The position numbers were made by a program, and so were the translations under genes. Below, in pieces: positions 32,601 to 42,824 of a stretch of DNA of 64,000 nucleotides. The notes below the pieces were generated by a model. The model searched no databases. It was not told where the DNA came from and was given only the letters and a program-made list of their open reading frames with translations. The stretch comes from Isoetes taiwanensis (lineage: Eukaryota; Streptophyta; Lycopodiopsida; Isoetales; Isoetaceae). Positions within the stretch are counted from its first letter, which is position 1; each line of letters starts with the position of its first letter. The stretch is from positions 7,478,009 through 7,542,008 of the forward strand of contig JAJEKV010000023.1 in the NCBI GenBank assembly GCA_021234155.1, in the 5' to 3' direction.

Positions 32601-34110
32601 TGGTTACCATTGTCTCCTACTCAACACGTTGCTTGTCCTGTGTAGGGCACTATCAACACTTTGTTAAGGACACTTTGTTAAGGCAGAAAAAGAGAGGAAA
32701 CAATCTAGAAGTGCGGGGCAGACACAGGCAAGACAGAGGGAGGCAGGCAGAGGAGGTATGGAAATTTAGGGCTGCCCTGCTTCAATTCAAAATGCATGCA
32801 TGGAAGAGTGATGGTTATTGATACCCCTATGTAATACTGACATGGTGGTAAAAAAACGTTGTGGCATGGATAGCAATGATTTCGTCTTACGTTGACTCTC
32901 AACTTGAAATATTAGCTCTGGAGCTGCCTTGGAAACATTAGTTCTATGTATCAAATTTGTTTCTTACAATCTAATCTATTTGTTACTGTTGCTTTTGAAA
33001 TAATGAGAAATCTTATCGATTTGTTACTGATCAACTCTGATCAATTTGTTACTTATCAACTTGTTTTTGAAATAATGAGTGTTACAAATGATAACAGGGT
33101 ATTAGTTGAAATCTGAAACATGGTACTATCTTACATATGATAACAGGGTATTATTTGAAACATTGCATTATCTAAAAACAAGGGCATATAGTTTGCCTAA
33201 TTCGTTTCATATTGCGGGAGGGTATTTTGGTGGTTAGGGCTAAGATTTTGGTATTGTATTGTATAAAAAACGGTATGTTTTGCCTCATTTGAGGAGCTTA
33301 ATTGGCTTATGGAAAATGTTTCTAATTTGGGATGGTTGTTTATGGTTTTCTTTGTGCTTTTTACAATAATATGCTTTTGGAAACCCACGAGACAGGTTTT
33401 GGATCGCAAGCCACGAAGTCGTTCTTGTCGGCCAGAGCTTCTGACGCAGAGTTCAACGCTAAGTTCGACGTCGTGATCTTCATATAGGCTTTGGCATTGG
33501 CATCATTGCTGCCAGAGTAAAGAATGCAGGATGCTTTGCCCTGCTTTCTTTAGTTCATTTTGGACTTCTGCCCAGCATAGGATTTATTCAACAGGTGGCG
33601 CTGGTGTTTGATTCAGATAGCCCGGACTGCTGCCAAGCATTGGCTGAGGATTGATTCTGGCAGGTAACGCTGCTTCAGGATGGGATGCATACCACAGGCT
33701 GCATGCTAACCATTGACAATTTTGGTTCTTGTTTGCATTTTTGTTATTTTAGGCAGTCTTTCTTTCCTTTAGGCAGGGTGGGGATGAACCATTGTGGGCC
33801 AGGACTGGGAAGGGGGATTTCGGCAGCCTGTCCAGAACATGCATGGTCTGCGGACCTTTTCTTTTATTTGTTTTTTCCTGCCCTACAACCATGAGGTCGA
33901 TAGAGACCTTAGGAAATGGCACGACATTTTTTCTCCAAAAAGATGTTGGCCGCCGATCTAGCATCATACCCAGGATATGCTCCAGATGCACGACTGGCAT
34001 TGAACCTCACAAGATAACCCATAAAGATAGAAACAAGACAATATGAGCCAGGCAAGCCACGCAATCTTACAAATGATAACAGGGTAAGATTTGAAACATC
34101 ATTTCCACAT
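32600..34110. other. No gene; small repeats
   Basis: A TGATAACAGGGTATTAGTTG block occurs three times (about 33088, 33137 and 34073), each followed by a GAAACAT-like sequence. The frames at 33685-34046 have no domain. Confidence 0.4.
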
Positions 34111-34130
34111 CATCTACACTTCACAACCCG

Positions 34131-34339
34131 AAAAAAAAGGGGCCTTGAAATTTCGCCCCAAAACACCCTGTTCTTTCAAGCCGAAAATTTTAGTTGATCT
34201 CCACCTGATTGCAACGCCTGCTCCGCCGTCTCTGATTGCAACGTCTGCCGTCCCAGGTTCAGCGGCGCCGCCAGCAGAGTCGCCGGAAAACTGCCGGAAA
34301 GAGAAAAATGGGGGCAAATTTCAAGCCCCCTTTTTTTTC
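34131..34339. repeat. Foldback 1 upstream of the cupin gene
   Basis: Terminal inverted repeats of about 29 bases. The left arm is an A8 run, then GGGGCCTTGAAATTTCGCCCC (34131-34160). The right arm is GGGGGCAAATTTCAAGCCCC followed by a T run (34311-34339). The interior is GC-rich. No target duplication was identified. Confidence 0.7.
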
Positions 34340-34342
34340 GTT

Positions 34343-34503
34343 GTAGAATTTTCGTGAGCAGGAAAATTTCGCTTGAAATTTTCTGGCGGCCGCCAGCTGA
34401 CCTGGCGGCGCCGCTCGTGGCTCCGCCACTCGCGGCCCGCCAGGTCAGCTGGCGGCCGCCAGAAAATTTCTTCGCGAAATTTTCTGCTCACGAAAATTTC
34501 TAC
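34343..34503. repeat. Foldback 2: near-perfect 160-base hairpin
   Basis: The left arm 34343-34410 (GTAGAATTTTCGTGAGCAG ... CTGGCGGCCGCCAGCTGACC) pairs almost perfectly with 34435-34503 around a loop of about 25 bases. Each arm also holds the self-palindrome TGGCGGCCGCCA. It ends 60 bases before the cupin start codon. It may lie in the 5' UTR. Confidence 0.85.
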
Positions 34504-34562
34504 TTCCAAAAAATAAAACAACAAAAACCTCGTTTCTCTAGGGTTTAAGAGCTCAAGTAAAA

Positions 34563-35108
34563 ATGGATATGGCGATATGCCTCACCGTTTTGCCTTCTAT
34601 TCCCAGCCGGGCTACCTTAACGTGTCGGACCTCCGACACTGCGCCTCAAACATCATGCCCTTCTTTGCCGTCTCATCTGCTCAAGTTTTCGCATCTGCTG
34701 TGCAAGGCATCCAGACAGGAAGACTATGTGGAAACCAAAGCCAGAGGCTCATACAGCAAGGAGGTAGCTGCAAGTTTGATGAGGAAGCACAGAATGCCTG
34801 TTGAACAGATATACAACATTAGGGTTGAGAAAAATGTGCCCAAGGAAAGGATCAAACGGCTTGGTGTAGACAAATGGTCCAAATGGGAGGCAAACGACTG
34901 TGGCTTTAGCTGGGAATGGGAAGTAGATCAGCTCGTCTATGTTTTGAAGGGTTCTGTAAAGGTGACCCCTGAGAACTCTGAGCATTCTGCTTATTTTTAT
35001 GCTGGGGACCTTGTCAGGTATCCTAAATGGCTTGTTGCACGTCTCACATTTGATGAACCATATGAAGAGAGGTACCGTTTTGTTGCATATGGAGATGAAA
35101 TTTGGTGA
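34563..35108 (+). CDS. PTAC18: pTAC18-like plastid cupin
   Basis: A single exon of 181 codons starting AAAATGGA. The first ~50 residues are rich in Ser, Thr, Pro and Arg with few acidic residues, as expected for a chloroplast transit peptide. The mature part has NVPKERIKRLGVDKWSKW, SWEWEVDQLVYVLKGSVKV, FYAGDLVRYPKWLVARLTF and PYEERYRFVAYGD. This is the cupin_3 (RmlC-like) fold in the specific form of pTAC18, first found in plastid transcriptionally active chromosome preparations. The catalytic or ligand-binding function of the family is not established. Length and C-terminus agree with a complete gene, apart from a longer leader. There are no internal stops, unlike nearly all neighbours. A second ATG in another frame at 34577 is not used. 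Two foldbacks lie directly upstream. Confidence 0.88.
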   Translation: MDMAICLTVLPSIPSRATLTCRTSDTAPQTSCPSLPSHLLKFSHLLCKASRQEDYVETKARGSYSKEVAASLMRKHRMPVEQIYNIRVEKNVPKERIKRLGVDKWSKWEANDCGFSWEWEVDQLVYVLKGSVKVTPENSEHSAYFYAGDLVRYPKWLVARLTFDEPYEERYRFVAYGDEIW

Positions 35109-36520
35109 TGGCGTTTTTTGTGGATATTTGCAACCTTGTGATTGTATCTCAAAAGGGGTAAGTTCTTGTTCAAAGTTCTCTCTTTTAAACTCTGATGTCC
35201 TTTAATGAATTTAGTAGTTTCCTGTAGCTCTTTGTGAACAGAATTATAGTATGCTTTTTTTCACTGCTTCTCTTTCTCTTTGTTTGGCATGAATTATAAT
35301 AGGGACTAATATTAGATGCCCTGGCTTCTTATTTAGCCAAGAAGTTTTGAACTATGCTATTATAGCTCGAAAGAAGATTGTGCAGAAAAATAGAAGACAA
35401 ACCGTTTCGCCTTTACAGTCTTTGAGGGACTTTTCTTACTTCAAAAGATGCAAAATAGAGAAAGCAGGTCGCCTTGGCCACCAGAGTTTAGTCTTCCTTT
35501 TGAAGTAAAGCTTATTGCCTCAAGTATTAACGATGCAAGTTAGTTTTCTGGATTGGATGCATAATCTGAATATTGAAATTTATAGTTTAGGCAGTATTTC
35601 CAACTATATCTAAGATTTGTTGTATCATTTACAGAAGTTAAGAAATTGTGCATGAAGCCGACTGCGAGGTGACCTTACATCAGCAATTTGTATTTGGCTT
35701 GTAAGTCGATTATAGAACAGTAGGCGTCCAAATGAAAATGGATGAGAAATTGATTAATTTCCGTTTTGCCTCCTAGTGCCATTGAACTTCAAACTACTTT
35801 CATGGTTTACCACTAGTCATGGACTTTTAGTCGTTGGTTACACGTTATACATTACTGTGAAAAACCATGCAGACCTCTAACCTTGAAGAATATGTGAGAA
35901 ATCCCTAGATATCACAACTAGATTATTATAGCACAACCTGCGTTTCTCTCAATGTTTGTAAGTTTTAAATCATTGATTGAACAGGCTAAATGTGGAGTGA
36001 AACAGCAAATTAATTCCAAAACTTCAGACATTGATCGACCACAGCTAATCTTGTCAACCTCCTCTCAGGCCAATCTGTCTCTGCATTTGACAGCCCGGAC
36101 CAGATTCTATATACATGGTATTTTGTGATAAACAGAGCAATTTGTGGATATCACCTGGTCTGATTACATTTTCCTACATTTTGACCAATATGTGGCCAAA
36201 TTAAAAATTTTAACTTAATATTAAACCATCATAAATATAACCTGAACTCCAAAATTCCCCTTTAGGTTAATTATTTCTCAATTCTATACCTCTTGCTTCC
36301 CGATTACAAAGCGCAGTTGTAATTCTATATGATTTGTCCTCTCATATGAAAGAAAGCCTTTAGCTTTATTACTTTTCAATTCTATAACTCTTGCGTCCCT
36401 GACTGATTACAAAGGGCAGTTCCAATTCTATATGCTTTGTCTTCTCATGAGATATTAGAATTTGCCATTGAAATGCAACTCATATTATCACATGAAAGTA
36501 TTTTTTTGTGGCAAATCTAG
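35109..36520. other. 3' flank of the cupin gene, no further gene
   Basis: AT-rich. A tandem duplication of about 80 bases is visible at 36278-36352 and 36383-36450 (shared CGATTACAAAG/TGATTACAAAG, CAGTT, TTCTATATG, TTTGTC). No coding domain. Confidence 0.45.
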
Positions 36521-36529
36521 ATTCTGGTT

Positions 36530-36640
36530 TGCTATTATTAATTTGTGGCCCTTGAATTATAGAAGATTCCTTGGAATCTTCTAAATCCAAGGCCAATGTT
36601 TTTTTATCTTGTAAAAACTCTTGCACAAGTCAATGGTGCA
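36530..36640. repeat. Second copy of the 5450-5545 dispersed repeat
   Basis: Same orientation, with the block AGAAGATTCC...GAATCTTCTA and AAAACTCTTGCACAAG in common. Unclassified. Confidence 0.4.
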
Positions 36641-36939
36641 AAACAACCATTGATTAATACAAGAAGGATTTCTATAAACAAGAATGAAGGGAGTCCGTAT
36701 GAGGACTCCAAACCCTGTTCTTCCGGCAATGACCTTGTTCTGGCCCTTCCTGCAAGCAAGCAACCAGAGACTGTGGGAAAAAACAAAACAGACAAGCTCT
36801 TCTTGCACAGAGCCGCGAAGGCAACAACCTAAGCCCAAATCCGCCCTTTCAAGTGCTTTCAAATTGCTTCTTTACTTTCAAATCGCCCTTTCAAATCGCT
36901 GTGTTGCAACCCTTCTCCTTGAGTAATTTTGCAGGAAAC

Positions 36940-37124
36940 TGTTCGAGGCATTCTAGACCTCACATTAATTATCTAGATATTATTTATTATTAGCATCTTT
37001 ATCTTCTTATTATTAGATACTTTGCCTTTTAGGCATGATATATGTATTACATGAAAAGTATTAATGTTATCACTTTGTGTATGCAACGACTCTTGTTATC
37101 TACTTGTTATTCATTTGTTTAATA
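36940..37124 (+). repeat. Copia 5' LTR (A), plus orientation
   Basis: 185 bases, TGTTCGAGGC ... TTTGTTTAATA, immediately followed by the primer-binding site TGGTATCAGAGC (37125-37136). The same LTR occurs at 38665-38845, 38846-39030 and 56347-56531. Confidence 0.88.
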
Positions 37125-37850
37125 TGGTATCAGAGCAGGCAACGATAGCAGGCAACGATGTCCATATGTGGAGCGACTGGAACAAGGACGCTCAGGCAAC
37201 GATGTCCATACGTGGAGCGACTGGAACAAGGACGCTCTATGTGTTTGATGGGACAGGTTATCTTGGGTGGAAAACAAAGATGAAAATTGTACTTCGAAAC
37301 GACAAAGTTATTGATGTTGTGTTAGGAGTGGTGGTCGTCCTCTGCAACCTGAAAGTACGTCTGGGGTTCTTTGACACAAAGGCCTCAATATGATGCATGG
37401 CGTAAAGAAATAGAAGATTGAGATGATAAAGATTAGATTGCTCGATGCATGATACTTTACGTCCTTAAAGATTCCATTCTCATTGATGCTGAAGTATATG
37501 AGCATGCTAATGAAGCATGGGAGTATTTGGACAAAAATTATTTGAAGCGGACAAAGCAAGAAGTGTTACATTTACGTAATAATTTGAACAGTTTAAAGTA
37601 AATGCTTACAGATTCTATTGATGATCATATCAATAAATTCAAAGAGTTGGTAGAACAACTGTCAGCAGCAGGGGCACCGGTGGAGGAAGAGCAATTACCT
37701 GTTATATTGTTAGGCATGCCTCATGATTTTGACACTATAGTCACCGTTTTTCTCAATAAAGAAGATTTGGCTTTTGAAAGTGCACGTTTGTCATTGAAAG
37801 ATCATTTTCGAAAAGTGGAGCATGAGGTTGTTCCCCTAAAGGAAAAAGCA
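37125..37850 (+). pseudogene. Copia element A: primer site and gag (plus strand)
   Basis: After the primer site comes a 42-base tandem duplication (37157-37240, reading RGATGTRT twice in different states). The gag_2/UBN2-type copia gag follows: TLYVFDGTGYLGWKTKMKIV, VYEHANEAWEYLDKNYLK, DSIDDHINKFKELVEQLSA and ILLGMPHDFDTIVTVFLNKE. Several stops interrupt it. Homology in this orientation ends at about 37850, where the strand of the coding sequence flips. Confidence 0.85.
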
Positions 37851-38722
37851 GAAAAATCCCGTCTAGAGATGTATGCTTCTTTTTTAAACTTCTTATATGC
37901 AATATAAAAAGCCTTTTCGCCATCACTAGGCTCTCTAGCACGACGAGAACCTGTAAGAATTTGCTCATCAGGAGTGGTATGAACAACTAAAGCTTCTTCC
38001 TCTAGGGGAACAACCTCATACTTCGCTTTTCGAACATGATCTTTCAATGACAAACATGCACTTTCAAAAGCCAAATCTTCTTTATTGAGAAGAACGGTGA
38101 CTATAGTGTCAAAATCATGAGGCATCGTGCCTAACAACATAATAGGTAATTGCTCTTTCTCCACTGGTGCCCTAGCTGCTGACAGTTGTTCTACCAACAC
38201 TTTGAATTTATCGATATGATCATCAATGGAATCTGTAACCATGTACTTTAAACTGCTCAATTTATTACGTAAATGTAACGCTTCTTGTTTTGTTCGTTTC
38301 AAATAAATTTTGTCCAAATACTCCCATACTTCATTAGCATGCTCATATATTTCGGCATCAACAAGAATGGAATCTTTAAGGGCATAAAGTATCATGCCTC
38401 GAGCAATTTGATCTTTATCATCCCAATCTTTTACTTCTTTATGCCATGCATCATACTGAGGCCCTTGTGTCAAAAGAACCCAGGGCGTACTTTTAGGTTG
38501 AAGAGAACGCACCACCGCTCCTAACACAACATCAATAACTTTGTCGTTTCGAAGTACCATTTTTATCTTTATTTTCCACGCAGGATAACCTGTCCCATCA
38601 AACACATAGAGTGTCCTTGTCCCAGTCGCTCCACGTGTGAAAACTGTTGCCTGCTCTGATACCATATTAAACAAATGAATAACAAGTAAATAACAAGAGT
38701 TGCATATACAAGGTGATAACAT
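37851..38722 (-). CDS. Copia element B: gag (minus strand), long open frame
   Basis: A minus frame of 306 codons, of which about 290 are gag: MVSEQATVFTRGATGTRTLY, WKIKIKMVLRNDKVIDVVLG, EHANEVWEYLDKIYLKRTKQ, DSIDDHIDKFKVLVEQLSAA and FDTIVTVLLNKEDLAFESAC. This is the copia gag, a relative but not a recent duplicate of the plus copy (many residue differences). Its last ~15 codons are antisense of element A, so the frame crosses an inversion breakpoint. It lacks a zinc knuckle, protease and integrase. It is the best-preserved copia frame here, but it cannot support transposition. Confidence 0.85.
38653..38664 (-). promoter_or_regulatory. Primer-binding site of copia element B
   Basis: Reverse complement TGGTATCAGAGC, directly adjoining the LTR at 38665. 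It fixes that LTR as the 5' LTR of the minus-strand gag. Confidence 0.85.
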
Positions 38723-38845
38723 TAATGCTTTTCATGTAATGCATATATCATGCTTAAAAGGCAAAGTATCTATAGTAAAAAGATAAAGATACTAATAATA
38801 AATAATATCTGGATAATTGATGTGAGGCCTAGAATGCCTCAAACA
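38665..38845 (-). repeat. Copia 5' LTR (B1), minus orientation
   Basis: 181 bases, on the minus strand TGTTTGAGGC ... TTTAATA, next to the primer site at 38653. Its outer end (38845) touches the next LTR with no base between. Confidence 0.88.
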
Positions 38846-39030
38846 TATTAAACAAATGAATAACAAGTAAATAACAAGAGGAGTTGCATGCACAAGGTGA
38901 TAACATTAATGCTTTTCATGTAATGTATATATCATGCCTAAAGGGCAAAGTATCTAGTAATAAGAAGATAAAGATACTAATAATAAATAATATCTAGATA
39001 ATTGATGTGAGGCCTAGAATGCCTCGAACA
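38846..39030 (-). repeat. Copia 3' LTR (B2), minus orientation
   Basis: 185 bases, on the minus strand TGTTCGAGGC ... TTTAATA. The polypurine tract GCAGGGGGGG (minus strand, 39031-39040) precedes it, so this is the 3' LTR of the pol sequence to the right. It is joined end to end with B1. Confidence 0.88.
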
Positions 39031-39040
39031 CCCCCCCTGC

Positions 39041-40790
39041 AATCTTGGTCTCACATCTAAAACAAAATAGACCAAGGGTGCAAACTCCAACACGCAAACT
39101 CCAACACACCTACCCCTCCCCCCTCGGTTACCTTGGTCTAGTAAAAGTATTATTACCAGGATGAAAAACCCCCACGCTTTCGGGTTTTCGAGGGAAAACC
39201 TTAGTAGTAATAAATTAACTAGCCAAGCAGAATGTTCACTCTCCAATAATTCCAAAAGGGATAGAAAATTGAAGATGTTTCTTCGACCCTAATGATTTCA
39301 TAAAGATATCCGCAACCATAAAGTCAGTCGGGCAATACTCCAAGGCATTCGTCCTTTTCTTTACCTCCAGCTTCATATAATGATAATGAACTTCAATGTG
39401 CTTAGATTTAGAGTGTAAGACTTCATCGTGAGACAAATTGATAGTACCCTGGTTATCACATAATAGCCGTGTCGACTCCAATTGCACTTGCTAAAAACAT
39501 TCCAACATTCTTCGCAATCAAACAAGTTCTCGACTCGCTAAAGAGGCAGCAATATACGCAGCTTCATTTGAAGATACAGCAACACAATGCTGCTTCTTAC
39601 TAAACCAGGAAATAAGAGACTTATCAAAGAAAAAACAAGCCCCGCTAGTGGATCTCAAAGTGTCATTATCTCCAGCCCAATCAACATCAGTATAACCATA
39701 GAGAGTAAGAGAGGTATAGTGATCTTGCTTTTTGTAGAAAAGTCCATAAGTGTTAGTGCCTTTCAAACAACGAAGAACTCACTTTGCAGCTTGCCAATGT
39801 TTGATGCCTGGATCCTGCATAAATTGACCCAATGTATTAGCTGCAAAACTTATGTCAGAGCGAGTAGCATGAGCCAAATACAACAAGGCTCCAACAAGAC
39901 TAGCGTATGGAACTGATTACATCTGAATTCTCTCGGTATCTGAAAGAGGAGAATCTAAAGCAGACAAAGAACACTTATGAGAGCTTATAGGCAAAGGTGT
40001 AATTTGACTCTTGGCATATTCCAAACCAAACTTTTTAACCATATCATCAATATACTTGGTTTGACGTAACTGCAACCATTCTTTGCTTCTATCTCTAGTC
40101 ACTTCAATTCCCAAGCATGAATGGATCGCCCTAAGATCAACCATCTCAAAGGCCATTGAAAGATCTCGCTTAACTTGATCGAAAAAATTGATATCATTAG
40201 CAGCTAAGATCGTATCATCAACATATAGAGCTATAATAACAAATCATCCACTGCATCACTTGACATAAAGATTCGAATCTGCTGCACTAGGGAGATATCT
40301 TGCTGATAATAGAAAATTGTTCATCTTCAAGTACCATGCTCGTGAAGCCTGCTTAAGCCCATATAGTGATTTTTGCAACCGACATACCATAGTCTCCTTC
40401 CCTTGAACAACATATCCAACTGATTGCTTCATATAAATTTCTTCTTGAAGATCACCATTAAGAAAAGCCGTCTTGGCATCCATCTGCTGTACTTCCAAGT
40501 CATGGGCAGCTGCAAATGCTAAAAGAGTCCTTGCAGTAGTTAACCAAACTACAGTTGAGAAAGTTTCAGTATAATTAACTCCTGCAACTTGAGAATAACC
40601 CTTAGTAACCAAGTGAGCTTTAAATTTATCAAAAGTACCATCAGCTCGATATTTAGTCTTAAACATCCACTTGCATTTAACCGTCTTCCTTCCAGTGGGC
40701 ATCAGCTCCCAAGTTCCTTTATTGATTAAGGAATCATATTCGGCATCCATAGCAATTTTCCATGCGCTAATCTTGTTGGAGCCTTGATGT
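39041..40790 (-). pseudogene. Copia element B: reverse transcriptase and RNase H (minus strand)
   Basis: On the minus strand, 40879-40256 reads AEYDSLINKGTWELMPTGRK, KGYSQVAGVNYTETFSTVV, AKTAFLNGDLQEEIYMKQ and SLYGLKQASRAWY. It then continues ALYVDDTILAAND (the catalytic YVDD, about 40215), VDLRAIHSCLGIEVTRD, AHATRSDISFAANTLGQF and the RNase H blocks DVDWAGDNDTLRSTSGACFF, LLCDNQGTINLSHDEVLHSK and CPTDFMVADIF. Stops break it into pieces (40879-40256, 40156-39917, 39766-39518, 39487-39236). Integrase is missing, and homology starts just upstream of reverse transcriptase at the inversion breakpoint. Confidence 0.9.
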
Positions 40791-41590
40791 ATTTGGCTCA
40801 TGCTACTCGCCCTGACATAAGTTTTGTAGCTAATATATTGGGTCAATTCATGCAGGATCCAGGTATCAAACATTGGCAAGCTGCGAAGCGAGTACTTCCT
40901 TATTTAAAAGGCACTAACACTTATGGACTTTTCTACAGAAAGCAAGATCACCATACCTCTCGTACTCTCTATGGTTATACTGATGCTAATTGGGCTGGAG
41001 ATAATGACACTTTGAGATCTACTAGCGGGGCTTGTTTTTTCTCTGATAAGTCTCTTGTTTCCTGGTTTAGTAAGAAGCAGCATTGTGCTGCTGTGTCTTC
41101 AACTGAAGCTGAGTATGTTGCTGCCTCTTTGGCGAGTCGAGAACTTGTTTGGTTGCGAAGAATGTTGGAATGTTTTCAGCAAGTGCAATTAGAGCCAACA
41201 CGGTTATTATGTGATAACCAGGGTACTATCAATTTGTCTCACGATGAAGTCTTACACTCTAAATCTAAGCACATTGAAAAGGATGACTGCCTTGGAGTAT
41301 TGCCCCACTGACTCTATGGTTGCGGATATCTTTAGCGAATTCATTAGGGTCGAAGAAACATCTTCAATTTTCTATCTCTCTTGGAATTGTTGAAGAGTGA
41401 ACATTGTGTTTGCCTAGTCGATTTATTACTACTAAGGTTTTCCCTTGAAAACCCAAAAAGGAGGGGTTTTTTCATCCTGGTAGTAATACTTCTACTAGAC
41501 CAAGGTCTCCAGGGCGGGGTGGGGAGTTTGCACCCTTGGTCTATTTTGTTTTAGATGTGAGACTAAGATTTGGGGAGGGGAGGGAGGAAG
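40770..41590 (+). pseudogene. Copia element A: RNase H end and 3' untranslated part (plus strand)
   Basis: The plus frame 40784-41311 reads MYLAHATRPDISFVANILGQ, HWQAAKRVLPYLKGTNTYGL, DANWAGDNDTLRSTSGACFF and LLCDNQGTINLSHDEVLHSK, the same region as the minus-strand copy. It has a small internal loss after SKHIE; the original continues in the next frame (MTALEYCPTDSMVADIF). After the stop, the sequence parallels the minus copy down to TGGGGAGGGG (about 41570), where the LTR should begin. Instead a LINE end follows, so the 3' LTR is lost. Confidence 0.88.
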
Positions 41591-41592
41591 GT

Positions 41593-41745
41593 TCTTTTAT
41601 CGTCCGCGGAGGCCAATCGGCCTATGGGAACCAAATTACACGGGTGCAGCAAGCCCGTTGCTACCTAGATTAAAAAACCCCCCCTTAGGAAGGAAAAACC
41701 GTCGCAGCAACAACCCTGCTGGCAGCTGTACAAATATACATATAC
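41593..41745 (-). mobile_element. LINE 3' end (minus strand)
   Basis: TTTTATCGTCCGCGGAGGCC opens the reverse complement of the common LINE terminus. It aligns with 7013-7170 for about 140 bases. It replaces the missing LTR of copia element A. Confidence 0.65.
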
Positions 41746-41859
41746 ACATTTCCGGCACCTCAGGTAGGCGCCCGGGGGCAGAGGCGAGTCCGCAGATCCA
41801 AAACCTCCTGGAGGTAGGGGTTAAAGCATGGTATAGTGGCTCAATATGTTAGTTTTGCA

Positions 41860-42800
41860 ACATCAAATAATAGATCCAAAATAGTGGGAATTTTAGTCCA
41901 AAAATAGCTCCAAGAACTTCGACCAACTCGAATGGCGAGAATGACGGAAATTTGGGGGGAACTCGTTTGAAGCACCCAAGAGCTTAGCCTTTACCGCATC
42001 TCCAGAACCAGATGTTCACACCTGAGGCCTCCCATCAAGAACACGATTTGGGGGCTTGCAATTGTGGCGTCAATTAAACATGATTACAACAGGATTTTGA
42101 ATTTTTCAAGGTCAATTTGCACTTGCATGTATTGACAGGGGTGACGGGGAAGCTACCATTTGAAGATTCGAAGTTATTGAGTAAGATTGGTTATGCACAT
42201 AGACTATTACAATTTTTTCTTTAGCCTTGGCATTCGATTTGCTTCACCCCTTTATTCTAGCTTTGGTGGAACCTTTTAAATCCACTCTTTGGAGTCGGTT
42301 TGTGAAGACTGAGAATTTTTTGGTTCCCGGATAAGATAAATTTTAGATATGAGCAGACAAAGCCATCTAAGCGTGGCCAAGAATTTCATATTGAAACTTT
42401 TCAAAGGTTGAGCAATATGAAAGAAGTGGCTGCCATTTAGAATACATTTGTTTTGTTCTGAGAATTCTTATTAAAGAAAGCATTGTTGATTCTGACATTA
42501 TTAAAGTCTCAGCATGTATATGTAAATGGTACGTGTGTTTCTTGTTATTTGCTTTAGCGAGGCTTTGCTTTTATTGAAGCTAACGGGTAAGTGCACATTT
42601 GCGGGAAGTTTTGCACATTTGTAAGTCTGCAAAGCTTGCATTTGTATCATTTTTGGCAGGCAAATTGTGGCCCTAATATTAGTCAATGACTTGCTACATA
42701 TCAAAGAAACGATAATGATCGACATAAAAGAGTTTAGAACACTCATTTTCCCAAAGAAGTCTTTACGCTTTATTATTATAGTCGGTTTGTGGTTTGTAAT
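41860..42800. other. No gene recognised
   Basis: The hydrophobic plus frame beginning 42667 is probably intron sequence read through into the exon at about 42825. No repeat is seen apart from an 18-base match TTAAAGCATGGTATAGTG (41820) to the minus strand of the LINE end near 54660. Confidence 0.35.
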
Positions 42801-42824
42801 TGTGCTTTTCATTTTTATTTTCAG

